A stretch of DNA of 64,000 bases from Anthoceros angustus (lineage: Eukaryota > Streptophyta > Anthocerotopsida > Anthocerotales > Anthocerotaceae), in assembly GCA_010909165.1 (NCBI GenBank), contig MU008158.1, positions 575,252-639,251 on the forward strand, read 5' to 3'. Below, one piece after another: positions 1 to 12,640 of the stretch. Every line of letters begins with the position of its first letter. Position 1 is the first letter of the stretch. Position numbers and translations under genes: made by a program. The notes beneath the pieces are model-generated. The model did not search any database. It was not told where the DNA came from and was given only the letters and a program-made list of their open reading frames with translations.

Positions 1-65
1 GCTCACAGAAAGGGGCCTGCCTAGCAACAGGTGAGCATCAACCTCTTACAGGTAAGGGAGAAAAC

Positions 66-285
66 CTGAATGGAGCCAATTATCGTCGAATTCCGAGAGG
101 GGCACGAACGCCGTCCGGTCGCGCTTCCCCGTGCAGGAAGTGCGTCTCTTGTGAGAACTCACGCACTCCAGCCCGCAGGACCGCAACCCGCATCCTGGAC
201 ACCGGTACTTGGCCGCATTACGCCTGCACTCCCCACAGACTGCGTCGCCACGCGGCGACGCAGAAGCCTCCTCGTCCGCCGCCAT
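66..285 (-). CDS. HIT-type zinc-finger protein, first exon (BCD1/ZNHIT6-like), partial
   Basis: First exon of a minus-strand gene that continues beyond the left edge. From the ATG at 285-283 the exon encodes about 73 residues with a complete HIT zinc finger: C-x2-C, C-x2-C, C-x3-C and H-x5-C, including CPGCGLRSC and HKRRTSCTGKRD, then the conserved tail FVPLSEFDDNWL. In BCD1/ZNHIT6 proteins this finger-plus-tail opens the protein, which acts in the nucleus in assembling box C/D snoRNPs. The reading frame stops shortly after a plausible donor (CATTCAG then gttttc at 65), so the rest of the protein lies in exons outside the window. A GTG slightly upstream is in frame but the ATG is the natural start. 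The family is clear; the exact paralogue is an inference. Confidence 0.85.
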
Positions 286-2280
286 CCGGAGCAACACAGA
301 CGGCGGGTAAATACATTGCCTGTGGGTGCGACGGTGCGACTTAACACGTATATGTAGATCGCCTGTCTATATATATTCTGGATGCCTAACGTAGGACTTC
401 TCTAATAGGCAATCGCTCTCCCAAATTGTAAAAGTCCGCGAAAGTGATAATTTGGTAGGAAAGTATCGTGACTTGAGCCCATCGCCCATCGAGCAAAAGG
501 ACATCACACGAGACCCCTAGGGTGGTAGTAGTAAGAGGGAGCATCTAAAGTTTCCCATGGTTTTTATTAGGAAGAATGAAAGGCCTACATATTATAGAGG
601 TTGGAGAGGAAGCATCACTTCTATGGTGGCCGTCCTATCTTTAAATGCACCTTGGAGGGCAATGGACATCCGCTGCCAAAAAGAATGTCGCGACTCATGA
701 GAGAGGTAGCCCTGCATCATGTCAACAACCCTAATAGGTAGCCCTGCATCATGTCAACAACCCTAATAGGCTTTAACGAAGGACTTGATAAGTTTAGCAA
801 AGTCCTAAGTCAATACCCCGTACGTTTCCAAGGCAAGCGAGATGAATTGGTGGCCTACTTGCATCCTCTTTCCTTCTTAGTCTTGGCTGTCATCCAACCT
901 GGATGATTAGTAATGACATGTGTACAAGTGGCGTCTCGTGTAGGGTCAGTGACCACCATGTCTGCCACTGTGACTTGGTCACCTTGAACAAGGTACAAGT
1001 CAGCCCTAACCGTCTAACCTGTGCAAAGAGTGTACCAAATTATGCTCCCTTCATGTCGTATAATCACTTTCGCGGGCCATTGCAAACATGACGTCCAGAA
1101 ATTAATGTTATCATGGGTGGCAATGCAATGACCCCCATTGGAACAACGAGCAAGATATATCCCACGTGCATCAAGGCAGAGCTGCATTCACAAGAAGGAA
1201 AGGGGGAAGCCATTGGTTGCACCAAGCCCATACACAATCACATCTCAGTTGTGGAAGTTGTTAGTGCAATGTGGAACCCTTAGGTACATGGACGAGCCAG
1301 TAGCCAAGAACCCACACCCTTCCCATGACATGAGCGAAGACGGGCTCTTGTGGACCTTGAGATGGAGATGTCTAGAAGGATGGACTTCAAAATTCCTTGC
1401 CATCAATCCACCGGTTTCAAGTCATGTTGCTGTTCCGCCCTATCTCGGATCATTTGACGTTGAGATAATCAGCGAGCTAATCAGCCAACACATTGCCCTG
1501 GCTTTCATGCTTTTGGCTACTTTGCGAAATATTGTAGCGGACACTCCAAACATTGCTGCCAAAGTTATAAATGCCATAGTCACACAATGCTTCACTTCCT
1601 ATATGAAATTCCAGAATACGTCCTGATTTACCATTTGTGCAATTTTTTCTTGTGGTGAATGTTGAATAAATTCTAATGGGAGACTAAGATGCGTGAGCTT
1701 TGGCCTCTGCTTGATAGGGAATCTGGGGCGTTCATGTTTACTCATCCAGATCCAGATCCTAGAGCATCGTGGCCAAGCCATCACTATCATGTGTGCAAGT
1801 AATTAATTAATTATAGTAATTAGGAAATAAGTGATAATTAGGTATTTTCGGGAATTAAGAAATGGATAACTCCATGGAATGTATGAGAGCCCAACCTGAA
1901 ATAGGTTGACTGCGAAGATGGTGGGAGAAAGCAGTGAACATGATCTGGTGGCCGCAAGTAGGCGCAAGATGGTGATTGCGAGAACGGCGAGATACCGGCA
2001 GCCAAGTCTAGGAACAAAACCATACTCATTGCAAGATTGAGTAGCTGTAAGCTTGTATCTTCTGATAAAAAATCTAATGTGTGTGTGTTTGCGAGATAAT
2101 ACAATCGTGTGCAGATTGAAGAGTTTGGCTATAGCTCGAAGTGGGTTGAGGTTGAAGTGTGGAAATGACTGTACTTTGTGGTGTGTGTGAATGCGTGGGA
2201 GGGGGCGAAAATCTTATTGTACATGCAGCCTGCGTAGAACGCATTGTTGTGCATGTATGTATGTGCATATATACAAGCCA
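286..2280. other. intergenic, no convincing gene
   Basis: AT-rich sequence upstream of the HIT zinc-finger gene. Open frames here (for example 1138-1626) lack an ATG start, recognisable domains or splice structure. It holds a 32-bp exact tandem duplication at 705-768 and, at 1028-1049, the inverted copy of a motif repeated near 2.3-2.4 kb. Confidence 0.6.
705..768. repeat. 32-bp exact tandem duplication
   Basis: The word beginning ggtagccctgcatcatgtca occurs at 705-736 and again immediately at 737-768, ending in accctaata each time. This is a simple local duplication in non-coding DNA. Confidence 0.9.
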
Positions 2281-2288
2281 CAATGACT

Positions 2289-2490
2289 TGCCAATTGCCT
2301 CGCTGGAATCACGAAGAGAGCATAATTTGGTACACTCCCAATTGCCAATTGCCTCGCTGGAATCAGCTCAAACTTTTTATGGTGCCCGAGATTCAGGGGT
2401 AAGGGAGCATAATTTGGTACACTCCCAATTGCCAATTGCCTCGCTGGAATCAGCTCAAACTTTTTATGGTGCCCGAGATTCAGGGGTAAT
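2289..2490. repeat. 87-bp direct repeat with an inverted distant copy of its core
   Basis: The block starting gccaattgcctcgctggaat appears at about 2290 (partial), 2344 and 2431; the last two are 87 bp apart and identical for at least 60 bp. Inside it, the core gagcataatttggtacactc (2318-2337, 2405-2424) matches 1028-1049 in reverse complement. An inverted core flanking about 1.3 kb could be the terminal repeat of a small non-autonomous transposon, but no target-site duplication was identified. Confidence 0.8.
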
Positions 2491-3031
2491 TAACTGCAAC
2501 TGATCGTGGATGGGCAAATGAAATACATTGCATGTGAAATCAACAGGAGTTCAGAACAAAGACCAGCAAGTAGCTAGCCAAGATGTGGCGACCACCATCT
2601 TTGGAAGTCACCAAAAAAGCCTGTAAAAGAACACACTGTATGTATAGAGCATGAGTTCATCCATGTTAGTCAGAACATTATACCATAAATACCATCATCC
2701 AAAGCAAGTGTGGAGTGTGCACAATCATGCTGTTTAAGAAACATGAAACACACACCATGACCTACAAACCTCATGACTGTGATGAGACAAAAACTCAGCA
2801 GCAAGGAAACTCCAGGAACTATCATGAGGATGCAGATCCCAAGAACTAGATGTTGCAAAGAGAAAGCATCACAGACACGAGGCTTTTTATTGGCTGCAAT
2901 ATGGCGGGAAGGTAAGTTAATAGCCGCCCAATATCTAAGAACCCGTCAGTATCATCAAAAATTGAAAACAAAAAATTGAAGCCACGCAATGGCTAGCTAC
3001 TGGTTGGCAGGCAACAAAGTGTAAGTGATGC

Positions 3032-3039
3032 TATGTATG

Positions 3040-3073
<34 letters not shown>

Positions 3074-3178
3074 TGTATGTATGTATGTATGTATGTATGT
3101 ATGTATGTATGTATGTATGTATGCATGTATGTATGTATGTATGTATGTATGTATGTATGTATGTATGTATGTATGTAT
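3032..3178. repeat. (GTAT)n microsatellite
   Basis: About 35 copies of the tetranucleotide gtat, interrupted once by gcat near 3122 and by a short tata near the start. The open frame across it is a Met-Tyr-Val-Cys repeat and is spurious. Confidence 0.98.
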
Positions 3179-3380
3179 ATCATGGTGTGAAAAAACCTGA
3201 TGAATTAATTAAGCGTGTATGCACGACACACCTCCGCACAGTACGACAGGCGGATCTTGAAGACTACGAGTTTGATTTGGTTTCTTGCTTCTTTCGATGT
3301 TAAAAAGGGTGTTCTTAAGGTAGTTTAACCTTATGTTAATCATGTCATTCTTCTTGTCGTGTCGTATCTAGTGTTGTGAA

Positions 3381-4226
3381 CACTGTTGCTACTGTAGTTT
3401 CGGGAAATGTTGTAATAAATGTGGTTATTCCTGTTGTTCTGGAAGTGTTCTAAAGATATCATAGTTTATCATGAAGCTCTTTCCATTATTAGTATGATAA
3501 TTAGTTAACCCTATAGTAAAAAAATTTTAACCCTATATTTTTATCTGGTCGCACACTGTTGCTACTGTAGTTTCGGGAAATGTTGTAATGAATGTGGTTA
3601 TTCCTGTTGTTCTAGAAGTGTTCTAAAGATATCATAGTTTATCATGAAGCTCTTTCCATTATTAGTATGATAATTAGTTAACCCTATAATAAAGAAATTT
3701 TAACCCTATATTTTTATCTGGTCGCACACTGTTGCTACTGTAGTTTCGGGAAATGTTGTAATGAATGTGGTTATTCCTGTTGTTCTGGAAGTGTTCTAAA
3801 GATATCATAGTTTATCATGAAGCTCTTTCCATTATTAGTATGATAATTAGTTAACCCTATAGTAAAGAAATTTTAATCCTGTATTTTTATCTGTCGCACA
3901 CTGTTGCTATCGGGAAATGTTGTAATGAATGTGGTTATTCCTGTTGTTCTGGAAGTGTTCTAAAGATATCATAGTTTATCATGAAGCTCTTTCCATTATT
4001 AGTATGATAATTAGTTAACCCTATAGTAAAGAAATTTTAATCCTGTATTTTTATCTGTCGCACACTGTTGCTATCGGGAAATGTTATAATGAATGTGGTT
4101 ATTCCTGTTGTTCTGGAAGTGTTCTAAAGATATCATAGTTTATCATGAAGCTCTTTCCATTATTAGTATGATAATTAGTTAACCCTATAGTAAAGAATTT
4201 TAACCCTGTATTTTTATCTGGTCGCA
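3381..4226. repeat. five-copy satellite, unit 164-173 bp
   Basis: Five head-to-tail copies starting with cactgttgct at 3381, 3554, 3727, 3899 and 4063, ending in tttttatctggtcgca. Periods are 173, 173, 172 and 164 bp. Copies 4 and 5 share loss of about 9 bp next to cactgttgct, and copies 3 and 4 share 'aatcct' in place of 'aaccct', so the right-hand copies are more closely related. The unit is AT-rich and non-coding. Confidence 0.95.
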
Positions 4227-4379
4227 ACCAGTTACCTGCTAATGTGACATCCTCCGTAGAAGAGAGAAACTTTTACAACGTTAAAATATTTGATAATGAT
4301 AACTCGCACAATTGACACATTGAAATTGGACTTTTTTTTACTAGAAAAACTCAAATAAAAACTGACATTTGCTCGTTGC

Positions 4380-5140
4380 AGGGATCTACGAGTGAGGCGC
4401 ATCTTTTTGACACTTTCAGCAGTCGCTTTTCAAGCAACAATTGGATATATCCAAGCGGAGATGGAATGAGAGTATAAGCTCAGGGGCACCCCAGCAAACC
4501 AGCAACAATGGGATAGTTGCAGGCTATACCCATGGAATTTGACAACACTCAATTTGTTCCAGGAACGATGTTTCAAGTGCGGGGAAATTGGCCATAGGGA
4601 CATTCAACGTTGAGGAGGACAAGAAGGAAGACCAGCTAATGTAGCCCCTTGGATATATTGTGTTTAGATTGAGGAGTCTACAGCAAGTGAGTTAGAAAAG
4701 GACTAGGTCTGATACAAATTAGGGATTTAAACATCAAAGCCTTTTTGTTCCTCAAAGTAGAAGTGTCCGAGCTCTAAAAATTTCCTGCAGGTTTGAGGGG
4801 ACACGAACGTACAGTTCTACTAGACTTTGACACCAATGCCAACTTTTTATCGAAAACGTTTACCGAGAGTAAAAACATGTTTACAGAAGTTGAGTGTGGC
4901 CCAATCGTTTTTGCAAACGGTAGCTCAGCGGCTAGCTCATTAGTACAGAGCATGCCGGCGAGGCTTCAAATGGGATCTTATGGCGAGCAGTAGGAGTTTA
5001 TTATAACAGATCTTGATGTGGGCTGCGAGGTCTTGCTAGAAATGCTCTGGCTCAAAAAACACTTGCCTACAATTGATTGGAGCATAAAAAGGATTCAATT
5101 TATGCATAATGACGAGAAGCTCCCGTTACAGGGAATGACC
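4380..5140 (+). mobile_element. degenerate Ty3/gypsy fragment: gag zinc knuckle and protease
   Basis: Plus-strand remains of an LTR retrotransposon. At about 4566-4612 the frame reads RCFKCGEIGHRDIQR, a CCHC zinc knuckle whose last cysteine is lost, followed at once by a stop. At 4793-5140 lie protease-like blocks: VLLDFDTNANFLSK, where the catalytic D-S-G motif has become D-F-D, a central FANG block, and after an in-frame TAG a second block ending LWLKKHLPTIDW, which matches the conserved W-L-x-x-x-x-P-x-I-D-W region. Reverse transcriptase and integrase were not found downstream. The element is dead; assignment to Ty3/gypsy rests on the order of knuckle and protease. Confidence 0.8.
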
Positions 5141-7660
5141 AAGGCAAAGCATGCCACCTTCATTACCCATTACATTTCTTGGGCAGCCATATTCCATGAG
5201 ATGCAAAAAGAAAAAAAACTATGTTGTTATACCTTGTGCAAGAGTAGAAAAAGTAATTGTTCTTAAATGCACATCCGAGCTTATTGTCATTGTGGATGCC
5301 TCTTGGAACACAGAGTAAGAGGCATGATGTACTGATGGGAACTACCTCCATGGTTTGCAGGCCGTTTATTCTTCCTGCATATGACATTGTGGGTGCAGTA
5401 TGTGACTTTAGGTGGGGAGCTCAGTTGCTCCTCTTCACCTCGACCCCCTGGTCCCCTTTGGTTGTCCCCTCGTGGATGGGCTTTTCCCATCGTTTTTTCA
5501 CCTCAATAAAATCCTCTTCCTTCAAGAATTAAATGGTGTTTACTCAATGTGTGTATATGAAACTACACAACAATAGCCATCCTAGCAAATAAAATACCAC
5601 TCCTAAAAATCCATTCTATCACCGCTAGCAGCCATCTCATGTACATATGTGAAATATGAAGCCACATAACTGAATACAAAAATCAAGCTTTTTAATAGCA
5701 TTGCTTTTGGCGAGATAGAGAGCCCATCTTCTGTTTCAAGCCGTCTCTCAAATACAATTCCATGCCACAGACCCTAACTCGGCCGCGGCTGTAACTTAGG
5801 GTTGTGAGGAATCAAGGTTTGCGCATGCAAGCCTTCAAGCCCGTGATTCTGGATGATCAACAAAGGTAGACATGCGAAGTGGATCTGCTGATGCAAGCAG
5901 CAAGTGAGGGTTGTGCATGTACCACTACAGGATAGGGGCTTCATCGTGTCGAGGCGGTGGTACCGCTGCGAGCCATGCGGAGCCTATGGAAATCACGGTT
6001 GCTCTGGTCAGTGGGGAGCAATACACAAACAAGGAACCCTTGTACATGTGGCACATGGACTATGAGGGTGCCCAACTGGGACCGTATTGTGAATAATGAG
6101 TTCAAAAGTTGAGGCATTACGCATACATGGGATGCTAACGAGTGCAAATCCTTTGCTGCAGCGTATGACAAGATGTGTATGTTCCACTTCAGGGTGCACG
6201 CGGCTGTAGATGAAGCAACGCACTATATAAAGTCTATAACGCATTTTATATAATATGTTATCTCATATTTCTCCACCTACAAGGTAAGGTGGAGATAAGT
6301 GGGAAGGGTATTATTTGCAATTGGGTGTTTGTAGATAGCTGGGAGGCAGTTGGCGTGTGCGATAGCCAGGTGCAGCAAATGACGACGTGGTGGGTGGGTT
6401 GGTGGGTGGCAGTGGATCGAACACTTCTAGAGGGCGCTTAACCTCAGAATGATGAGAGGCTTTTTTGCAAATTTTATGCAAATATTCATTATATTTTTTC
6501 GGAGGGCATGTTAATTTTTTTATTTTTCTACCAACTGCATAATTGTGAACGTGCTATTCTGTTCAAAATGATGTAGCCCACTCACGATTTTGATGTGTGT
6601 ACATTCTTGCACCAAAATCCATGTAATTTTTCGAGAGCCTCATTTCTTGGTTTTCGCGTGGAATCTTTTGCTGTTTATGATGCTACAGTCCACGCTTCCT
6701 TGAGCAAAAATTTTCATGAACAGCCAGCACTGTCTTCTAGGCGTGTGCAAAGAAATGGAGTTAAAAAGTCACGTTTGATTTTCAAAGAATTTTCACAAAC
6801 GCCAAGAACCTTGCAAGGGTCCCAACCATGGTTAGATGAAAAAGTGCGTTCGACATATGCACCCATGTGAACGCACACAAAATTGCAGACTGGGTGCTGG
6901 AGCGAGGCAAGGGTTCAAAGCATCAATTAGAATCTTTGAGGTAGAGGTCGAATTTTCAGGTATTTTTTTATTTTTTTAAAGACCTGATATTGAAGAACTA
7001 GACCATCAAAATATATGCTCAAGGTTAGTTAGTTCCAAATATGGGTAAAATAAAATGCATGTAGTGATACGTATCGTCGAAGACTCATTTTGAGTAGATT
7101 CGTAATTCTAGAATTAAGGAGAAGTGGGGCTTCGTGTACAAAAGGTACATGACGGAGATGTAGGACAGCCATAAATTGGATTCGACCAACCCTTGCTACA
7201 TACACTCCTTACACACAGCATTCATGCCGACCATGAGGAAAGAGCCGACGACTTTTGTTCGGGTGTGGAGTTTGCACAGGGTTAGAAAAATGAGTTTGGG
7301 GGACAATGATATACCAAGGCACTTCCCCGCGGAGGCCTTTCAGGAGGAGGAGCAGCTGGTAGGTCTTGTAGGACCGCTTGCGTATGGGGTAGACGACGAG
7401 GACGACAATGACTACTATGTCCCTGGACTAAAGTTCGCGTGTTGCACCAGAGGTGTCTGCGTTTCCTCTCATTCCATTGCTGACAGGGTTAAGTTGAGTC
7501 CAGTACAGACCGCATTGGTCAGGGTTTGCTTAGCTTAACCCAACTTGGTCATACCCCCTGGTATCTTGTACCGAAGAGGTACAACTCTTCAAACACAGGC
7601 TAAAAAAGCTCACCGATTATAATCAATTAGTAAAGCACTAAACTTTGATCAAACACTTCC
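5141..7660. other. intergenic, no gene recognised
   Basis: Mixed AT-rich sequence with scattered short open frames (for example 5257-5532, 6595-6870, 7176-7538) lacking recognisable domains. Part of 5150-5560 may be a continuation of the decayed retroelement, but no LTR pair could be defined. Confidence 0.5.
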
Positions 7661-7676
7661 GTAAAGCACCTCAAAC

Positions 7677-7688
7677 TTGGTATCAGAG
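7677..7688 (+). mobile_element. tRNA-iMet primer-binding site of an LTR element remnant
   Basis: The word ttggtatcagag matches the start of the plant LTR-retrotransposon primer-binding site TGGTATCAGAGC, complementary to the 3' end of initiator tRNA-Met. The preceding ~120 bp (tacaactcttcaaacacagg onward) would be the 3' part of a left LTR. No gag or pol follows, so this is at most a truncated element. Confidence 0.6.
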
Positions 7689-7699
7689 TTATCTCTCGA

Positions 7700-8700
7700 T
7701 TACTAGGTCCACAATGCATTATGATGTGAATCTAGATGTTCTTCTTATACTATAGAATATCGTACTAATACCTTTGGTGTTTGCTTTATGAAACTACTTT
7801 ATATTCATACTTATTCTTAGTTTCATCTATGTTCAACTAAACATATTTTCCTAATAAAATAGTTTAACTTTTCTATAATTAATATTTATATTCCTTAAAG
7901 TTTCACCCTCAATTCGGTTCGCTACCAAAGCGGACACAAGCAAGCATGAAGGTAAACGTATCGTATAAAGAAAAATTTGGTGTGGAAAAAACAAAGTGCT
8001 CCGTCCAGTTTGGTAAGCCGTACTCCAGCAGCAAAGAAAACTTTAAACTCACCGGGTGGGAGGAAGTTCGGTGCGAAAACAAAGCAGGTTGAGTTTGTGT
8101 GCGTGACGGCTTTGGTTGGGTCACCCTCAATTCACTCCGCACCTCAGTTCGCTCCGTGCTGTGTGAAGAAAAGTTTGGTGTCCCGTCCCCTCTGTCCTGT
8201 TTGTTATGCAATACATGGGTCCGCTCGTTGAGTCTGGAAACCTTGGAAAACTGACAAAGCAAGGACGAGAAACTACCTTCCGGAGTGTCCGTAGGTCAAC
8301 GCGCACGTTGTCTGAAGAGCGGGAGTCGCGGACTCGGGAACACAGAATGTGCTCGACCTCCCCACGCTCCACCCTCCGATGGAACCGAGCTCACATATAT
8401 CCACCGAATTTATTAGCTGCGAGGATCCCGAGGACACATTCCGCCCTCTCCTCTTGTCTAGGAATCCTGATTGATGGAATACATTTCTCATGCTTGATTT
8501 TTCATCCTCAAAGCTAGCAGCTGCACTCTCTACAGATGTAGATGTTGGTTCTCTTTTCTCTTGTTGGACGCAGCATTCTCCCCCCGGAGATGGCTGTTGA
8601 GAGATTAAAGCAGCGAGGGTGGGACCGCCTATGAAAAGCGGACCTCCAATCATGCATCCAGATGTCGCACCAACCCGCACCAGCTCACGGCGGGGCGATG
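7700..8700. other. intergenic; upstream region of the first GALS-like gene
   Basis: No gene seen. The phrase caccctcaattc occurs near 7903 and again near 8120 (about 220 bp apart). From about 8590 to 8700 the sequence resembles the region upstream of the second GALS-like gene (12350-12450), consistent with the segmental duplication. Confidence 0.5.
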
Positions 8701-8789
8701 TCGATGCGGGTTCTTGCTTCTTAGTCTTTCGCTTCTCTGCCAACTACGCTGCAATGGCTTCATGAGAGATCCGTTTTCTGCGGAAGGAA

Positions 8790-10315
8790 ATGACGCAGAA
8801 TGCGACGGTGCGGCGGCCCCCGGAAGGCTGCATCCGGATGGTAATGGCGGGGGTGCTCACCGGGGGAGGCCTTCTGGCGCTGCTGGCGCTGCTTTGGCCC
8901 CTGCTGCTCCCGGAAGCCAGGCCCCTGCCATCGCAGGACTCCCCGAGGGCCGACTCGGGGGGGCAGGGCAGCATGGGAGGCCACGGCCGGCTGCGGCAGT
9001 TCGCGGAGCACGGGCGGGTGTCCGCCCTCTTCGTGCAGATGGGCGCGTATCGGGGCGGGGAGAACACGTTCGCGGTCGTGGGGCTCTCCTCCCGCCGGCT
9101 GCACGACGTGGGCACTCCCTGGTTCCATTGCGCGTGGGAGGAGCCCGGGGAGCTCGAGGTGCGTGGGAAGGTCGAGGTGCTCAAGCCGGACTGGGGGCTG
9201 GGCCAGATCTACACCGTCCTGGTGCTGAATTGCTCCTTCCCGAGCCCGGTCGGGACGCTCGGGCGGGGAGGCTCCCTGCTGGTGGAGGCCGGGTACGGGA
9301 AGTCCGATAGCTTCTCTCCGCCGGAGATGTTCACTGCGCTGGAGGAGGCCGCGGGGGAGTACAATTCCCGGCTCTATTCCGGCGAGGAGCCCCCGGCGTA
9401 CGAGTTCCTCTTCTGCGGCTCGCCCTTGTTCGGAAGCCCGAGCCCGCAGCGGATTCGGGAGTGGGTGGCGTACCACGCGCGCCTCTTCGGCTCGAGATCC
9501 CTCTTCGTCTTCCACGACGCCGGGGGAATTCACGGCGGAGTCCGGGAGGTGCTGGAGCCCTGGGAGCGGCTGGGGCGAGTCGCCGTGGAGAACGTGCGGA
9601 ACCAGGCCCGGTACGACGGGTACTACTACAACCAGTTCCTGGTGCTCAACGACTGCCTCCACCGCGCGCGGTTCCTGGCCCGCTGGGTCTTCTTCTTCGA
9701 CGTCGACGAGTTCCTTGCGGTGGCGCCAGGGGCGACGCTGCTGGAAGTGATGGAGGGGTTCGGTAACTTCACCCAGGTGCTGATCCCACAGCAGCGCATG
9801 TCCGACGGGCTTTGTGCTTACGATCGGCGGGACGCTGCTTCCGAGTAAGGCCCTGGCCGAGGCCGGGCTGTGTCTGCGGGCAATATGGGATAATTGCGTT
9901 AGGGTTTGCTGCTGATGTGGGCGGGTGTTGTTGCTCGTGTGGCAGCGACCAGGAGCTCTGGGCGGTGGAGAAGCTGGTATACAGGGTGGTGGTCTCGGCG
10001 GGAAAGGGGCTGGAAACGAAGTACGCGGTGCAGCCCGGGAATGTGTTCGCCACCGGCGTGCATCGCACAGAGCAGTTCCAGGGACTGAGCACGATTGCTG
10101 AGGCCGGCAGGTTGCGGTATTACCATTTTCATGGCAGCATTGGCAACAGGGGCCAGGTGTGTCGGGAATTCCCTAGCCGGGATCTCAGCAACTCCTCTCT
10201 TTTCAGGAGCTCGAAGGGGGATGCTTTCGAGTTCGATGACGGCTTGGCGCGCTTCATTCCCTCGGTTCGAGAGTTTGAGCTTGGAACAATAGGACGGCAA
10301 CCATTCGTTCCATGA
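8790..10315 (+). CDS. GT92 glycosyltransferase, GALS-like (beta-1,4-galactan synthase family), copy 1
   Basis: Two exons, 8790-9844 and 9946-10315, joined across a 101-bp GT-AG intron, encode 474 residues. Residues about 10-35 form a signal anchor (MVMAGVLTGGGLLALLALLW), as expected of a type II Golgi enzyme. The DUF23/GT92 domain follows: FLFCGSPLF, IREWVAYHARLFG, FHDAGGIHGG, YYYNQFLVLNDCLHRARF and the metal-binding D-x-D in FFFDVDEF near residue 305. Exon 2 gives KYAVQPGNVFATGVHRTEQF and ends in FELGTIGRQPFVP. In plants GALS enzymes extend beta-1,4-galactan side chains of pectin from UDP-galactose; that role here is inferred from family. Exon 1 is very GC-rich compared with its flanks. Confidence 0.9.
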
Positions 10316-12640
10316 GTCATGACTTGACAGAGCTTGCGTCCTTCAAGTTAGGCACCATATCAGGAAGATGCGGCCGAGGATGGGTCTCCTGCGTGTGCGT
10401 GGTCCGTTGCTGCATGTGATTCCACATTTGGGGCACATGATTCAGCATGTGTCTTGGTAGGGTTGGAATGTGGAGTGCTTGATAATGCCATGGAGTCAGC
10501 TTGCAACAACCCCTCACAGCCACAGGTGCAGGTTGGTCCAAGGCTACTACGTATACCGTAACAGACCAGTGTGAAAACAATCAGGTCATGGGCGAGACAG
10601 CCTTACCTGCAACGTACAATGGAAGCATTTCAGCTGGCTCATGTTTGGTGATCTTCAACTGCGAGCTCGTAAGCAGGTTGGTGACAGAGCCAGGGGAGTA
10701 GCGTTTTTAGTCTTCGATGAATCATAAGTATGAGGCAGAGATGCAGCGAAGGGGACAGAGGGGCATGTTCATTGCGCTGCTGCCATTCCTCACAGCTTCT
10801 CCGTCTGTCTGGAAATGTCCACTACAACGTTCTGTTGCAGAAGGAGAGACTGTGTTATTTGCGCACCCACAAGATTCATCACTTAAGAACCAGGAACCTG
10901 CACTCTCTTCTTTCCCGATGTGCACGCAATATAGTCCAGGCAGTTGGATTCTGATTATGAGCTCCTCCACCTCCAACGGGGCATTTGAAGCAGGTTCACC
11001 GAGAGGTTGTTTCCTGTCAAGCCGGACTCTCTTCGCGTCATAAGGGGCTAAATGAACATTGTCCCATATCAGCAGAGCCTACCTCCTTGTCCTAAACAAC
11101 CCAGCCAGGAGGAACATCCTTGAATAAGTATCTACCTTGTCACCATGTCCGCTCCTGGTTTTGCACTTCATAACACAAGCGATCCAGAACAAGCAATCCA
11201 GAACTCCCTGTGATCCCTTGTCATCAGATGAAAGCCGGCCAAGGTCCTGATGATTGTGCCAAAGTAACTCTCCGTAAAGAAGAAAGGTTGACGAACCGCG
11301 TACAGTAAGGCACAGCTATGGAAGTTGTAGCAAGGATAGATGTGGAGCAGCTCCTCACTGCATCTCCATCTCTAGCTCAAGGGCACCATACATACCTCTA
11401 CGTATGATTCACATTTGCAGTTGAGTTGAGCACGCTCTTCTTGCTCATATCGAAGCCCTTGTGGAGAGCAACGGATCTCGTCGGTTTAGGGTTCCCAAGG
11501 TTGATGCTTGTCAAGAACAGAGCTCGATCTTTCAAGTTCCAAGTACCCTGAGAGGCAGTGGCAGGTCGGCGTGGGTAAGACTGGTCCCCCACTCCGTCAG
11601 GTCAGCTGTGTCAGACACCCGCAAGCTCTTCGAAGATAGTCGGGAACTGGAACTGCTGCAGGCAATGCGTCCGCCTTCACCCTGCTGTGCACCAGGCCAG
11701 AGGAGGAATGAAAAGCGCGAGGCGACAGACGTGGCATTTCCGTGGCTTGGGTCATCCTTCTTCTTCCTGGCCGGTGCCATCAGTCTGTCTTATTGCAAGT
11801 GTACAGAATCCGTAGGGCTCTACAAGTAGAAGTGCGTCGGCTAGTCTTCTGGGTCCGAGCAAAATGCAGGCCCGTCAGTGGACAGCGGCTGCTTCGGAGA
11901 CACGTCTCTGCACCTGCCTCGGGCTCGGGTGACGAGCAGGCAGTCCTTGGCACTGCATGGAAGGAGGCAAGGAATGAATATAGTTGGGCAATATCTGATG
12001 CGTGGATTCTCCGCTGCCTTCCTCACGGAATGCATCGGTTTGTGCTAGCGGGCAACTTGTCTGTGACCATGTCTCCTAGAAGCTGAACTGGAGCTTGAGT
12101 CTTGACAGGAAATGACTGTTCACAGCTGCGGAGGCCGATGGGGCCGACTGGACAGTGGACGTACACAGTGTGCAATGGTGTACAGCTCTTTCACATCTCC
12201 ACCAAGTGGACACATTTCTAGAAGCAGCGACGATTCCATGTACCTACACATTCCCACATGATTCACCTCTTGTCCAGAAATTCTGACTCACAACGTAGGA
12301 GGTTAATTTAGCAAACACACATAATACGTATGTCGAGTTTCTCCTCCCCAAGCTTGATGGCAGCAGCGATTGGCCCCGGGAGATGGCGTGACGGTGGGTC
12401 CGCCTCTAAAGTTAGATCTCCAATCCCAGGATCCAGAGATCCCAGGTACTTCCTGGCTGGCTGCACGGCAGCGTGTCAGTCTGTTCTGTGGGCGGTGAGT
12501 CAAGCATCCCCCACATTGCCTATGTGGACCCATTGCGGCTCTGATCCGCCTTAGCTTCTCTTGCAATTTCTCTGCACTGAAGGCCACATGAGAGCCATTC
12601 GATCTGTTGTTGTTGCACGAGGTGTGTGTGTGCGAGGAGG
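10316..12640. other. intergenic between the two GALS-like genes
   Basis: No gene supported. The first ~700 bp after the stop are homologous to the sequence after copy 2: both begin catgagtc, contain gacagagcttgcgtccttca and later ggaaatgtcc, so the duplication includes the 3' flank. An open frame at 11461-11829 begins at GTG and matches nothing recognised. Confidence 0.6.

Noticed and set aside
3025-3303. Open frame of repeated Cys-Met-Tyr-Val over the microsatellite
   Set aside because: It is a translation of the (GTAT)n repeat, with no codon bias or homology.
8273-8743. 156-codon minus-strand frame upstream of GALS-like copy 1
   Set aside because: It begins with TTG and has no recognisable domain; it lies in promoter-like sequence.
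11461-11829. 122-codon frame between the GALS-like genes
   Set aside because: GTG start, no homology, and no counterpart after copy 2.
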